A stretch of 64,000 bases of DNA from Ferrimicrobium sp. Its GTDB lineage: Bacteria > Actinomycetota > Acidimicrobiia > Acidimicrobiales > Acidimicrobiaceae. Every line of letters starts with the position of its first letter. Position 1 is the stretch's first letter. Under the pieces are notes generated by a model. The model was not told the origin of the DNA. It was given only the letters and a program-made list of their open reading frames with translations, and made no database searches. Below are positions 27,001 through 35,662 of this stretch, in pieces. The DNA lies in NCBI RefSeq assembly GCF_027364955.1, contig NZ_DAHXOI010000010.1, forward strand, positions 1 through 64,000. The letters are read 5' to 3'. Made by a program: the position numbers and the translations under genes.

Positions 27001-27117
27001 AGCAGCCTCGGACTGATAGGCTGCTTCATTTGATGCATCCGGGATGAACTCAGAGACAACAGTGCTCTCGGAGCTGACTGCAATCGGCTCGTAATGTCTT
27101 GCCTTGGCCTCGCTCAC
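24070..27117 (-). CDS. hsdR: Type I restriction enzyme, R (restriction/translocase) subunit
   Basis: This 1015-residue protein is full length for HsdR. The N-terminal nuclease domain shows VTILVNGLPLVHVELKRRG (PD-(D/E)XK, ELK). The motor domain has WHTTGSGKTLTSFKAAQL (Walker A) and VVLIFDECHRSQFGDMH (DEAD-box-type motif II). FGFTGTPIF (motif III) and VVNMFLTGFDATTLNTLF (late helicase motif) are also present. It translocates DNA and cuts far from the recognition site in complex with HsdM and HsdS. Its start overlaps the second HsdS half by 4 nt. All motifs appear intact. Confidence 0.95.
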   Translation of the reverse strand: MSEAKARHYEPIAVSSESTVVSEFIPDASNEAAYQSEAALEREFIKLLESQAYEYLPVTSEAQLIGNLRTQLEALNSILFSDDEWKRFFGETIAGANEGPAEKTHRIQEDHIQVLKRDDNSTRNISLLDKKNIHNNRLQVINQYEIGEEAGATHSNRYDVTILVNGLPLVHVELKRRGVDIREAFHQIDRYQRDSFWAGSGLFDYVQLFVISNGTLTKYYSNTTRRQHLDESAGSKRVRKTSNSFEFTSWWADATNKPIQDLAGFTKTFFAKHALLNILTRYCVLTADGLLLVMRPYQIVATERILQKIEISTNYRQLGRIEAGGYVWHTTGSGKTLTSFKAAQLASKLADIEKVLFVVDRKDLDYQTMREYDRFEKGAANSNTSTAVLKRQLEDPNARIIITTIQKLSTFISGNKGHAIYGGHVVLIFDECHRSQFGDMHTSITRAFKRYNLFGFTGTPIFAVNAGSGGNPKLKTTEQAFGEKLHTYTIVDAINDKNVLPFRIDYVNTIRPSEGLTDKQVSSIDTERALLAPERLRQVVAYTLEHFDQKTKRAEHYSLAGKRVHGFNALFATASISAAKNHYAEFKRQQAGLPSDRRLKVGIIYSYAPNEDVGDDYLDEEGFETNALDRPSRDFLEDAIKDYNSFFGTSFDTSSDKFQNYYKDLSLRLKNREIDLVIVVNMFLTGFDATTLNTLFVDKRLVNHGLLQAYSRTNRILNSVKTYGNIVSFRNLETETNDAIALFGNRDAQGIVLLKPYGDYYVEYAEHTQELLTKYPLGVQIVGETAQKDFIALFGVILRLQNILSAFDEFEGNEILTERQGQDYRSVYLDLYADFRRISDTEKESINDDIVFEIELIKQVEINVDYILMLVQKWRETRGDGTDKEIDSISQIRRAVDSSPSLRNKKDLIMSFVDSVSASGKIDEEWRAFIEASRTAELENIINEEGLNPEETKEFIDRAFRDGSISTAGTAITKILPPVSRFSPSGGHSDKKQHVLVRLGAFFERFLGLGIGSKI

Positions 27118-27698
27118 GCTGGGGCCTCCTCAAAAGTCAACAGTCGGTCACGGTAGTACTCGTACTGTTTGCGGCGAGCATTGAGTTCGGCGGGAAGGCC
27201 GACTGAGAGATCGTTTACCAGGGAATCGAACTTGTCGAGAATGTCGACGATGCGATCTTGTTCTTGTCGCGAAGGAACGGGAATCGCTATTTTCGCGAGA
27301 CTCTCACCAGATATGCGACGCACCTTAGTTCCAGTGATATGGCGCTTCTTGTGCAACTGGAATTCATTGGTTTGGAAAAAGTACGAGACATATTTTGGCG
27401 CAAGAGCATGACGGAAGATGAACGCATCGCCGCTTACTGCAATTTTGTCGTCACCAATCCAAGCGACAGCTTTGCCGACGGCTTCGTCGTCTTCGCTCGT
27501 CGTGGCGATCACAAGATCTCCGGGGTTAGCCCTGCGAGATCGTCTCGCTAACTCCTCATCAACAAAAGATATGGTCTCAGTCGCAGCCGTGCCATAGTGA
27601 GTGTGTATCTGACCATAGTGAATCGCACCAACGCCCATCTCGCGTAGGTTATCTTTCTGGATTCCGTTACCACGTATGAACTCACCAAGCTCACCCAT
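27114..27698 (-). CDS. hsdS: Type I restriction specificity subunit, second half (TRD2)
   Basis: This 194-residue frame begins MGELGEFIRGNGIQKDNL, a typical start of a target-recognition domain, and includes AIHYGQIHTHYG. It ends with the conserved dimerising helix region QEQDRIVDILDKFDSLV and ELNARRKQYEYYRDRLLTF. It is half the length of a normal HsdS (about 400 residues). The other half is encoded just upstream and joined by a 9-nt G tract (coding strand). With one G fewer, both frames would fuse through GGVRRIPMGELG. A ribosome site (GGAGG) before the ATG means it may also be translated separately as a half-subunit. Confidence 0.85.
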   Translation of the reverse strand: MGELGEFIRGNGIQKDNLREMGVGAIHYGQIHTHYGTAATETISFVDEELARRSRRANPGDLVIATTSEDDEAVGKAVAWIGDDKIAVSGDAFIFRHALAPKYVSYFFQTNEFQLHKKRHITGTKVRRISGESLAKIAIPVPSRQEQDRIVDILDKFDSLVNDLSVGLPAELNARRKQYEYYRDRLLTFEEAPA

Positions 27699-28293
27699 AG
27701 GGATCCTCCGTACCCCCCCCCGTTTCAGGGAAGCTCAGCAGCGAATCCCGGTAGTAGGCATACTGCCGACGACGGGCTTCCAGCTCTGCTTCCAGCTCTG
27801 CTTCCAGCTCTGTAAATGTATCTAGGATGCGTACGATCTCTTGTTGGATTTCGAGGGGAGGGACGGGGATGCGGAAGTCTGAATAGGTAGTAATCCATTG
27901 ACGCGCATGATCTTGAGGGCGGTACTTGATCGTCTGCATGATGAAATAAACGAATCGTAAAGATACACGATCTGAAGATTTGACTTGGAGCATCTTCATC
28001 GCTGATGATTTTGCCTTGAATGGAAAGTCCACCCACTTGAACGCGGTTGTAAAGTCATCGAATATAACAACCGGTCTCTCATTTGATGCGTAGTAAATTC
28101 CTTCCTCTTCATCTGTATAGCCCAGAACGAAGGTTTGTCCTGCAGTTAGTACTGGTGTTGGATATGAGTCGTCATAACGAGTTGAGCTAACGAGATATTT
28201 ACCTGGTTGCTCATATTGTAGTAAGTCTCCCAGCCTCGCGAATTGCACCCCATGCGGGCACAGTTCTGTGATCAGTTGATCGATCCGGCTCAT
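27691..28293 (-). CDS. hsdS: Type I restriction specificity subunit, first half (TRD1 plus central helix)
   Basis: The 200-residue frame starts MSRIDQLITELCPHGVQF, the normal N-terminus of this HsdS group. It carries TRD1 and the central helix IQQEIVRILDTFTELEAE with three ELEA units, then RRRQYAYYRDSLLSFPETGG. After the G tract it shifts into a short tail (GTEDPYG) and stops, overlapping the second half by 8 nt. The start overlaps the nuclease-like gene by 4 nt. Together with the second half it would set the DNA sequence recognised by the methylase and nuclease. Confidence 0.85.
   Translation of the reverse strand: MSRIDQLITELCPHGVQFARLGDLLQYEQPGKYLVSSTRYDDSYPTPVLTAGQTFVLGYTDEEEGIYYASNERPVVIFDDFTTAFKWVDFPFKAKSSAMKMLQVKSSDRVSLRFVYFIMQTIKYRPQDHARQWITTYSDFRIPVPPLEIQQEIVRILDTFTELEAELEAELEARRRQYAYYRDSLLSFPETGGGTEDPYG
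27713..27721 (-). repeat. Nine-nucleotide G/C homopolymer at the HsdS half junction
   Basis: Nine consecutive C on the plus strand (G on the coding strand) lie between the last conserved residues of the first HsdS half and the start of the second. A tract of eight (or eleven) would restore one continuous HsdS frame. This is a classic slippage-prone phase-variation configuration, but homopolymers are also frequent sequencing-error sites. Confidence 0.7.
27775..27810 (-). repeat. Three tandem 12-bp repeats encoding (ELEA)3 in HsdS
   Basis: Three copies of a 12-bp unit (coding GAGCTGGAAGC followed by A or C) encode ELEA-ELEA-ELEA in the helical linker between the recognition domains. In EcoR124-type enzymes the number of four-residue repeats at this place sets the spacing of the two half-sites. 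Confidence 0.75.
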
Positions 28294-28754
28294 ACCATAA
28301 CCTCAGTAATATCAGTCGATGGGTTCGCATCCGAAGCATGTGGCCCCACCGGGAAGACAACGGCAAAGGCAAACTGATAGCCATACTCAGCGATAAATGC
28401 CTTGAGCTTCTCTGTGTCTGCAACCGCCCTCGTGCTACTGGTCTTCTTCGCCTCAATCACAACGAGGTTTTTCTTGGTGTTTCTGTGATGGACAATGATG
28501 TCTGGAAATACAGTATGAGCATCTGTGTCGTCGGTGACAGTAGTTTGAACCTGCAGCCGTTTCGGGATATCCCCGTTTCGGTTATATTCGCAGTCTACGT
28601 CCCAGTCTGTAAATTCAGCCTGCAGGTACTCGGCAAGCTTGTGAGTCAGACTGCGCTCGTTCACGTCTAGCTCAAGGAGAACTCGATCACGCTTCAGGAA
28701 AGTCTTGTACGCCGAAAAGAGTCGGCGTTGCACTTCTTCCCTCTCAGGGCTCAT
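28290..28754 (-). CDS. PD-(D/E)XK nuclease-like accessory protein of the type I operon
   Basis: The 154-residue protein carries a compact restriction-nuclease fold signature: VFPDIIVHHRNTKKNLVVIE followed by AKK, that is D...(D/E)xK. The first part (LLELDVNERSLTHKLAEYLQ) is helical and resembles small nuclease-like proteins often found beside restriction genes. It overlaps hsdM and hsdS by 4 nt each, so it is translated in step with the restriction subunits. It may be a nuclease or a regulatory subunit. The role is not known. Confidence 0.7.
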   Translation of the reverse strand: MSPEREEVQRRLFSAYKTFLKRDRVLLELDVNERSLTHKLAEYLQAEFTDWDVDCEYNRNGDIPKRLQVQTTVTDDTDAHTVFPDIIVHHRNTKKNLVVIEAKKTSSTRAVADTEKLKAFIAEYGYQFAFAVVFPVGPHASDANPSTDITEVMV

Positions 28755-30316
28755 GCGTCTGCCTCCAGATCCGCGACAATCGTATCGATCTGCTCCCGTA
28801 GCTCCTGCTGGCGCTTGACGATTCTTGCAATTTCGGCATTGAGTTCGATAATGTCAACGGCCTCGCTGGTATCCTCTCTTGCTACATAGGAGGAGACGGC
28901 GATGTTGTAGTTGTTTGCCTGAGTCTCTTCGTAAGGTACAAGCTTGGCGAAGTACTCCTCAGACCTGCGAGCGGTGAAGGCACCGAGAATCCTCTGCTGG
29001 TTGTTAGCGCTCAGCTTGTTCTTGTTGCCACCACGGACGAACTCAGCCGAGGCGTCAATGAACAGAATCGAATTGTCGGACTTTGACTTCTTGAGGACGA
29101 GGATGCAGGTTGCGATGGTGGTACCAAAGAACAGGTCTGGCGGAAGCTGGATGACTGTGTCAACGTAGTTGTTGTCAACCAAATACTTACGGATCTTCTG
29201 TTCCGCACCGCCACGATAGAGCACGCCCGGGAACTCGACAATCGCTGCGGTGCCATTCACGGCCAACCAGCTGAGCATGTGCATCGTGAAGGCGAGGTCA
29301 GCCTTGGACTTGGGCGCGAGTACTCCAGCTGGGGCATAGCGGGGATCGTTAATCAGCAGGGGATTGCTGTCACCCTCCCACTTCGTCGAATACGGCGGAT
29401 TCGAGACGATCGCCTCGAAGGGCTCCTCATTCCAGTGGGCTGGATCGATCAGCGTATCCCCGTGGGCGAGATCAAACTTCTCATAGTTCACATCATGGAG
29501 GAACATGTTGATCCGGGCAAGGTTGTAGGTGGTCAGGTTGATCTCCTGACCGAAGAAGCCCAAGCGGACGTTGTCTTTGCCGAGAACCTTGGCGAACTTC
29601 AACAACAGAGAGCCAGATCCGCAAGCGGGGTCATAGACCTTGTTCACGGAGGTCTTGCCGACTACCGTGATGCGAGCAAGTAATTCAGAGACCTCCTGGG
29701 GGGTGTAGTACTCCCCACCTGACTTGCCAGCACTTGAGGCATACATTTGCATGAGATACTCGTAGGCATCCCCAAAGGCATCGATGGTGTGATCAGAGAA
29801 ACTCCCCAAGTCGAGATCACCAATGGCATCGAGGAGCTTGACCAGCTTCTCGTTACGTTTGGCAACGCTCGGCCCGAGCTTGGCACTATTGACATCGAGA
29901 TCATCAAAGAGCCCCTTTAAGTCATCTTCTGAATCAGCCCCGATGGCGGATCCCTCGATGTTCTTAAAGACTCGTTCCAGCGTTTCGTTTAGGTTCTCAT
30001 CGTGTGGGGCACGCCTTCGAACGTTGGCAAAGAGTTCGCTTGGAAGGATGTAGAAGCCCTTTTCGGCCACCGTCTCTCTCCGCCCAACCTCTGCCTCAGC
30101 ATCACTCAGCATGGCGTAGTCGAAATCAGGCTGCCCAGCCTTGCGTTCTCCGGTGTTGATGTAGTCGGTGAGGTTCTCGGAGATGAACCGGTAGAAGAGG
30201 AAGCCGAGCACATAGGTCTTGAAGTCCCAGCCATCAACACTTCCTCGCAAGTCATTGGCGATGCGCCAGATGGTCTTGTGGAGTTCGGCGCGTTGTGATT
30301 CCTTGGTGTTACTCAT
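28751..30316 (-). CDS. hsdM: Type I restriction enzyme, M (adenine-N6 methyltransferase) subunit
   Basis: The 521-residue protein starts with the HsdM N-terminal helical domain (LHKTIWRIANDLRGSVDGWD, FKTYVLGFLFYRF). The methylase core contains YYTPQEVSELL, DPACGSGSLLLKF (motif I, SAM binding) and the catalytic NPPYS (motif IV), typical of N6-adenine methylation. It modifies the host recognition sequence together with HsdS. It overlaps the Mrr-like gene by 4 nt and the small nuclease-like gene by 4 nt. No defect is visible. Confidence 0.95.
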   Translation of the reverse strand: MSNTKESQRAELHKTIWRIANDLRGSVDGWDFKTYVLGFLFYRFISENLTDYINTGERKAGQPDFDYAMLSDAEAEVGRRETVAEKGFYILPSELFANVRRRAPHDENLNETLERVFKNIEGSAIGADSEDDLKGLFDDLDVNSAKLGPSVAKRNEKLVKLLDAIGDLDLGSFSDHTIDAFGDAYEYLMQMYASSAGKSGGEYYTPQEVSELLARITVVGKTSVNKVYDPACGSGSLLLKFAKVLGKDNVRLGFFGQEINLTTYNLARINMFLHDVNYEKFDLAHGDTLIDPAHWNEEPFEAIVSNPPYSTKWEGDSNPLLINDPRYAPAGVLAPKSKADLAFTMHMLSWLAVNGTAAIVEFPGVLYRGGAEQKIRKYLVDNNYVDTVIQLPPDLFFGTTIATCILVLKKSKSDNSILFIDASAEFVRGGNKNKLSANNQQRILGAFTARRSEEYFAKLVPYEETQANNYNIAVSSYVAREDTSEAVDIIELNAEIARIVKRQQELREQIDTIVADLEADA

Positions 30317-31224
30317 TCAAAAAAGTCCTCATCTATATCGACAATTTGAAGTGTCCGCTTTACCTGGACTCCCACTCGATAACGGATCATCAGCTCAGCC
30401 AAGCGAGGTCCGTCAATCAAGACAACCCGAGTCGGCACGCTTCTCGCGTACTCTCTCGCCCCAGAGCTGAAACGACCCGTGGTAATAAAGACACCCTGAT
30501 TTGCCTGCTGCCCTTGGAGTGCGCCAACAAATGACTGGATATCGGGGCGTTGTACTGAACTATCCAACGAGTAACGCTTCGCTTGCAGGTAAACCCGACT
30601 AAGTCCTAGAACGTCCTGATCGATGATGCCATCAATTCCACCATCATTTGAAAGCTGCGTTCTCGTTGCACGAGCATCAGAGCCTCCGTAGCCCATCGCA
30701 ACAACTAGGTCAACAACGGCCTGTTCGAAGAAGGCTGGATCCTGTGCATGGAGGCGATCCAAGAGATTGTTCGCTACTTCACTGTTGATACGCGCAATGC
30801 CTTGCTCGACAAGCTCGTAAGGATCGAGGGCTTCAGATACCGACGGGCTTGGAGCCTCGTGGGCGTGCTTCTTTCGTCCATCGTCATAACCATCGATCAG
30901 CCGAAGATCGGCCTCCCTCAGTCCGTTGGGATGACCCTCGAGGAGCACCCGACCGGACTCGGTAATCATGTGTTGGCCGCGAGAGGGTCGCATAACGGCA
31001 TTGGCCTTAACAATATAGGTGATTGCCCAGCTAATCCGATTTTCGAACCTTCGTTCCCCTGAATCGAGCACCTCGGCTCGCTGTTCGTCAGTGAGGCGTG
31101 TTTCGCGAGCTACCAAGTCGTAGAGTTCTCGACGACTCAAGACCTTACGGTCAGACAGAACCCTCAGGACTGGAACCATAAACTGATCCCAAGTAGGCAA
31201 CACCTCATGTTCTAAGGCCACCAT
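30313..31224 (-). CDS. Mrr-like restriction endonuclease
   Basis: The 303-residue protein has a winged-helix N-terminal domain (about residues 1-105: VLRVLSDRKVLSRRELYDLV) and a C-terminal Mrr catalytic domain. The motif GGIDGIIDQDVLGLSRVYLQ then AKRY matches the D-(Q/E)xK core, and GVFITTGRFSSGAREYA is typical of Mrr proteins. Mrr enzymes cut methylated DNA. Here the gene is first in the type I operon and overlaps hsdM by 4 nt, an unusual embedding. It may add a second activity against modified phage DNA. An extended -10 promoter lies about 60 nt upstream. Confidence 0.85.
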   Translation of the reverse strand: MVALEHEVLPTWDQFMVPVLRVLSDRKVLSRRELYDLVARETRLTDEQRAEVLDSGERRFENRISWAITYIVKANAVMRPSRGQHMITESGRVLLEGHPNGLREADLRLIDGYDDGRKKHAHEAPSPSVSEALDPYELVEQGIARINSEVANNLLDRLHAQDPAFFEQAVVDLVVAMGYGGSDARATRTQLSNDGGIDGIIDQDVLGLSRVYLQAKRYSLDSSVQRPDIQSFVGALQGQQANQGVFITTGRFSSGAREYARSVPTRVVLIDGPRLAELMIRYRVGVQVKRTLQIVDIDEDFFE

Positions 31225-31284
31225 TATCTAGCGTCCTTCCAGATAGTCTCGAACTGTTGCCTAAACTTTTGCATAATTGACCTA

Positions 31285-31293
31285 ATTATAACA
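31285..31293 (-). promoter_or_regulatory. Extended -10 promoter of the restriction operon
   Basis: On the minus strand TGTTATAAT is a perfect TATAAT with a TGn extension. No good -35 is found, which fits an extended -10 promoter. Transcription would start near 31278, giving a leader of about 54 nt to the mrr-like start codon. Confidence 0.5.
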
Positions 31294-31501
31294 CTTCATG
31301 CAAGATTCCCCCGGGCAACACAGCATAAGGTCATCCGATGCTGACGTATAGTTAGCTCGCACTGGCACGGTTTTGTTCCGCTGTTAGTGGGTCAGTTGTG
31401 ATCCGCTGTCTACACGGCTAAGAACTGCGATTGGAGATGGACGCAATTCATACGTCAACCGTGCGACTGCCCTTGACCAGATCGATGCTAGCCTTTCGAC
31501 T

Positions 31502-32236
31502 GTGGTGGTAGATAGGTGGCCGGTCGACTTTCGTTACATTTCGAGTCGACTTGTGCGTCAGATTGTCCAGCAGGACCAAGCCCGTCGCCCTGCCTGGAGG
31601 TTCCGGACAGTCTCATTACTGCACGGCATCCTTGGCTTCCAAAGAGATGCACCTGATCGTGACAATGAGTTCGCGCTTTGCCGACAGGCCACCGAGGCAG
31701 TTCGGGACTGGACGGGCACGATCTCGAAGTATGGATCTCCTTATATTCGGGCACAGTGTGACCTAACGATGGGGTTCGTGACGGTCCACATGGGCTGGGA
31801 AACTGCAAGCAATGTAGAGATTGCAGTCATGAAGGCTGAAGTAAATGATCCCGATATTGGCAAGGTGCTCGTGGCACTTTTTGGCTCTGCGTCCAACTAC
31901 CGGGGTAGAAAGCCCGTGAGTGATGGCTCAGCCGAAATCCCTAGCGATGTTGACGGACTTTACGGCATTTTGGAAAGAACACGAGAGTCGGCAGACCCAC
32001 GGATAGATAACTATGAGCTCGACCGCGATCTAGGACATTCATCGGACAGCCGAGCTGATACGGCGGTTAGTTTACTTAACGACCGCTTCAAGGGCTTTAA
32101 GCAGAGGCGCTTGGATGTGCTCATGCAGACCTTTTGTCTCGCTGAAGATATTGAGCCGTACGATCTAGTCATTCTGGGTGCTCCAATATGGGTAGCCACT
32201 CCTGAGCCAGGCCCGATAAACACCTCTACCGGTTAG
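31502..32236 (+). CDS. Hypothetical protein, possibly 5'-truncated
   Basis: The first usual start codon in this frame is the GTG at 31502, giving 244 residues. The frame is open back to a stop at 31385-31387 and looks coding before 31502 (ATALDQIDASLSTVVVDRW), so the true N-terminus may be lost. Conserved-looking stretches are SPYIRAQCDLTMGFVTVHMG, VLVALFGSASNYRGR and PYDLVILGAPIWVATP. It might relate to DUF7019-type proteins, but I am not confident. It lies alone between the restriction operon and the tRNA. Confidence 0.4.
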   Translation: MVVDRWPVDFRYISSRLVRQIVQQDQARRPAWRFRTVSLLHGILGFQRDAPDRDNEFALCRQATEAVRDWTGTISKYGSPYIRAQCDLTMGFVTVHMGWETASNVEIAVMKAEVNDPDIGKVLVALFGSASNYRGRKPVSDGSAEIPSDVDGLYGILERTRESADPRIDNYELDRDLGHSSDSRADTAVSLLNDRFKGFKQRRLDVLMQTFCLAEDIEPYDLVILGAPIWVATPEPGPINTSTG

Positions 32237-32835
32237 CTGGAGTAGCCTCATACTCTAACAACCAGTCGATGGACGACAAGGTATCGTGGTTCCAAGTCCC
32301 CTCGGCTCTCTGCGCTTTGGCGAAGATTCCCAACTTCTTAATGCAGCATCGTCAGCGCTTGTTTTCCCACCACCCGATCGATCTAAGGGTTTGCTATCGG
32401 AAATTTGGTCGACCTGCGGCGATTCGTCACGAGAGATGTAGCAGTTAAGGGGCAATCGAGAGGTCAGCATCAACTAGGAACCCGTAGACCGAGAATTTTG
32501 CGGCGTCAGTGAGTGTTGCCGAGCACCCGCCAATTGCCTGCGATAACCTATAATCCTTTGGAGGCTGTCCATCAACGACGATCAACCAAGATGAGTAGGC
32601 TCAAGGCGGCCACCCTTCACGGTTCTGCTAAGGGTTCGGGCCGAGACTCGGATCCTGGACTTGCCATTAGACCATTGGAGACCCGTGCTCAAGTGAGTCG
32701 AATCGCGGTGGCTAATGGGGTGTCAGCGCGACCTGTCAGAGTGACCACCGAGATGATAGGCAATCGTATAGGCAATCATGTTTGGTTTGCCAATAGGATA
32801 GGGAGGAGAACAACGGCCTCTGAGCTGGTGTTTGT
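32237..32835. other. 599-bp gap between hypothetical gene and tRNA-Ala
   Basis: No gene is seen. This is where the right end of an island integrated at the tRNA would lie. I found no integrase and no copy of the tRNA 3' end here. Confidence 0.4.
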
Positions 32836-32912
32836 TGGTGGAGGTGATGGGACTCGAACCCACGAACCTCTTGACTGCCAGTCAAGCGCTCTACCAGCTG
32901 AGCTACACCCCC
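32836..32912 (-). tRNA. tRNA-Ala(GGC)
   Basis: Reading the minus strand gives the acceptor stem GGGGGTG paired with CACCTCC, then discriminator A and an encoded CCA. The D arm is GCTCAGCTGGTAGAGC. The anticodon arm is CTTGA-CTGGCAG-TCAAG with anticodon GGC, and the T arm is GTGGG-TTCGAGT-CCCAT. All four stems pair. The gene is divergent from leuS. Its 3' end points toward the accessory island, as expected for a tRNA used as an integration site. Confidence 0.95.
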
Positions 32913-33013
32913 AAAGGTCGTCCACCACAGTGTAGTATCCGAGCGTCGATCTCAGGTCAGTGCTGCGTGTCAACTGGGGTACGAGCGTCATGCGTGTACT
33001 AGGCTTTTCGGAC

Positions 33014-35449
33014 ATGACCGACCGATACGATCCGCCAGCGATAGAGACAACTTGGCAAGCAAAATGGAGCCAAGCTGAGACCTATCATGTCAGCAATGAT
33101 GACCCGCGGCCCAAGTCGTATGTGCTCTGCATGTATCCGTATCCGTCTGGACCCGCCCATCAGGGACACGTGCGAAACTACACCTTTGGCGATCTCAATG
33201 TCCGCTATCGAACGATGAACGGCGAGGCTGTGCTGTCTCCGATCGGGTTTGATTCTTTTGGTCTGCCTGCGGAGAACGCCGCCATCAAGACTGGCGTCCA
33301 TCCGCGGGTCTTTACCGAGGCTCGTATGGCGGAACTGAAGACCTCGCTCGCGAGGCTCGGTGCGGCCTACGATTGGCGCCGTGAAATCTATAGCCATGAT
33401 CCCAGCTACATCCGGTGGTCGCAATATCTGTTCATTCAGTTCTACCGTGCGGGTCTGGTCTATCGAGGAGATGCCCCAGTCAACTGGTGCCCTGGCTGCA
33501 AAACGGTGCTGGCCAACGAGCAGGTACTCGCTGATGGCACCTGTGAGCGCTCCGGCGACCTGGTAATTCGTCGAGAACTAACTCAGTGGTTCTTTAAGAT
33601 TACCCAGTACGCCGACGAACTTCTTGCTGGACTCGACGAACTTGAGTGGCCCCAACGAGTGAAGACTATGCAGCGCAACTGGATCGGTCGGTCCGTTGGG
33701 GCAGAGATCTCCTTCGACGTGGAAGGGCTTGATGGATATCGCCTAAAAGTCTTCACTACGCGTCCAGATACAATCTTTGGTGCCACATTTGCGGTGGTGG
33801 CTCCAGAACACCCTGATGTTTCGCGATTGACCACTCCCGATCGCAAGGCAGAGGTTGCCGCCTTCATCGAGGAGGTGGCGACCCGGAGTGAACTAGAGCG
33901 GATGGCTGGGGAGGACGCATCCAAGCGAGGTGTCTTCTTAGGTACTTATGCGATCAACCCGGTCTCCGGTCACCGTCTGCCCATCTATGCGGCAGATTAC
34001 GTGCTTGGACAATATGGTACCGGCGCGATCATGGCGGTTCCAGGCGAGGATGAGCGCGACTACGCCTTTGCTCAAAACTTTTCTCTCCCAGTCGTTGAGA
34101 CGGTGCAGCGTCCCGAAGGTTTTGAAGGTTCTGTCTATACAGGAGCCGGCGTCAAGATCAACAGCGAGTTCCTCGATGGTCTCACGATCGATGAGGCGAA
34201 AGACAAGATCATCCAACGTCTTCAGGAGTTGGGGGCTGGCGAGGGTTCGGTCAAGTATCGGCTGCGCGACTGGTTGGTATCGAGGCAACGTTTTTGGGGT
34301 TGCCCGATCCCGATCCTCTACTGCGATCGTTGCGGTACGGTTCCGGTCCCCGAGGACCAGCTTCCCGTGTTGGCACCAGATGATGTCGAGTTCCGGCCGA
34401 CGGGGGAGTCGCCCCTACTTCACAGCGATGCGTTCCGATTCACGACCTGTCCCAACTGTGGAGGGCCAGCGACTCGCGAGACCGATACCATGGACACCTT
34501 TGTCGACTCCTCCTGGTACTACCTGCGCTTTTGTGATCCGTTTTCGGAGGATCGCCCCTTCGATAAGAGAGCGGTCCAAGATTGGATGCCGGTCGATCAG
34601 TACATCGGTGGGGTCGAGCATGCCATCTTGCACCTCCTCTATGCGCGGTTCTTCACCAGGGCTCTTTCGGACCTTGGTATCATCCCCTCGACGCTGCGAG
34701 AGCCCTTCAAGCGGCTCTTTACGCAAGGGATGATTCGCTTGGGTGGGTCCAAGATGTCAAAGTCCAAGGGCAACCTGGTGACTCCGCAGCGTTACTTCGA
34801 CACCGTTGGTGCAGACGCTCTGCGACTCTTTCATCTCTTTGTAGGGCCACCTGCTGATGACTTCGATTGGACCGATCAGACTGACGAGATGATCGAGGGC
34901 TGCCACCGCTTCTTGCAGCGAGTCTGGGCACTTGCGGATCGGATTCCTGTCGCCGTTGGTGATCCTGATCGTAATGCTGCTGTCTACCTCATTATCTCGC
35001 AGCTCATCACTCGTGCGACTGATGGTATCGAACGCTGGGCGTATAACACCTCAGTGGCCGCGCTCATGGAGTTGACGAATGGATTGTCGAAGGCTGAGAG
35101 TGAGGGTACTGACGCAGCGACTCTCGATTATGGCTATCGGACACTCCTTGAGCTACTCGCCCCGATGGCCCCCCATATCGCCAGCGAGCTCTATGAGCGG
35201 CGCTACCAGGCCGACGTGCATGTGCAGAGCTGGCCGAAGGCCGACCAGGCCATCTTGGCGGCAGCGACGGCCACGCTTGTCATCCAAGTCAACGGGAAGA
35301 CTCGAGGGACACTCGCCATCGATCCGAGTGCCACGGAGGAGATGATTCTCCCCTTGGCTGAGGAGGCTATCGCAACTCATCTCGACGGTGTCGCGATCAA
35401 GAGAGTGATCGCCAAGTTGCCCAGAGTCATTAACTTCGTCGTCGGTTAG
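33014..35449 (+). CDS. leuS: Leucyl-tRNA synthetase
   Basis: The chosen start, ATG at 33014, gives [18 protein letters not shown], the normal N-terminus. In-frame starts at 32960 and 32990 would add unmatched residues. The 811-residue enzyme has the HIGH-type motif [15 protein letters not shown] and the conserved [19 protein letters not shown]. The editing domain includes [11 protein letters not shown] and [18 protein letters not shown]. The KMSKS motif lies in [11 protein letters not shown]. It charges tRNA-Leu with leucine. It marks the beginning of the core-genome side of the window. Confidence 0.97.
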   Translation: MTDRYDPPAIETTWQAKWSQAETYHVSNDDPRPKSYVLCMYPYPSGPAHQGHVRNYTFGDLNVRYRTMNGEAVLSPIGFDSFGLPAENAAIKTGVHPRVFTEARMAELKTSLARLGAAYDWRREIYSHDPSYIRWSQYLFIQFYRAGLVYRGDAPVNWCPGCKTVLANEQVLADGTCERSGDLVIRRELTQWFFKITQYADELLAGLDELEWPQRVKTMQRNWIGRSVGAEISFDVEGLDGYRLKVFTTRPDTIFGATFAVVAPEHPDVSRLTTPDRKAEVAAFIEEVATRSELERMAGEDASKRGVFLGTYAINPVSGHRLPIYAADYVLGQYGTGAIMAVPGEDERDYAFAQNFSLPVVETVQRPEGFEGSVYTGAGVKINSEFLDGLTIDEAKDKIIQRLQELGAGEGSVKYRLRDWLVSRQRFWGCPIPILYCDRCGTVPVPEDQLPVLAPDDVEFRPTGESPLLHSDAFRFTTCPNCGGPATRETDTMDTFVDSSWYYLRFCDPFSEDRPFDKRAVQDWMPVDQYIGGVEHAILHLLYARFFTRALSDLGIIPSTLREPFKRLFTQGMIRLGGSKMSKSKGNLVTPQRYFDTVGADALRLFHLFVGPPADDFDWTDQTDEMIEGCHRFLQRVWALADRIPVAVGDPDRNAAVYLIISQLITRATDGIERWAYNTSVAALMELTNGLSKAESEGTDAATLDYGYRTLLELLAPMAPHIASELYERRYQADVHVQSWPKADQAILAAATATLVIQVNGKTRGTLAIDPSATEEMILPLAEEAIATHLDGVAIKRVIAKLPRVINFVVG

Positions 35450-35662
35450 GTACCCTAGAGGCTGAACAGCGCCTTAGCTGGACGAAGCGATGAGTGGCTC
35501 GCCACCAAAGCTCTGTTGGTGTCCGGTGCATTCGTGTCGCCAGCAAGCTAGTGAATAACTCAACCGACCACGAGGGATGCGAGACATGAGAAATATTTCG
35601 ACATGGTATTGTCAGTAAGGGTTGTCTCTGATAGGGTAGTAGCGGCGAAAGGTGGGGAATCG

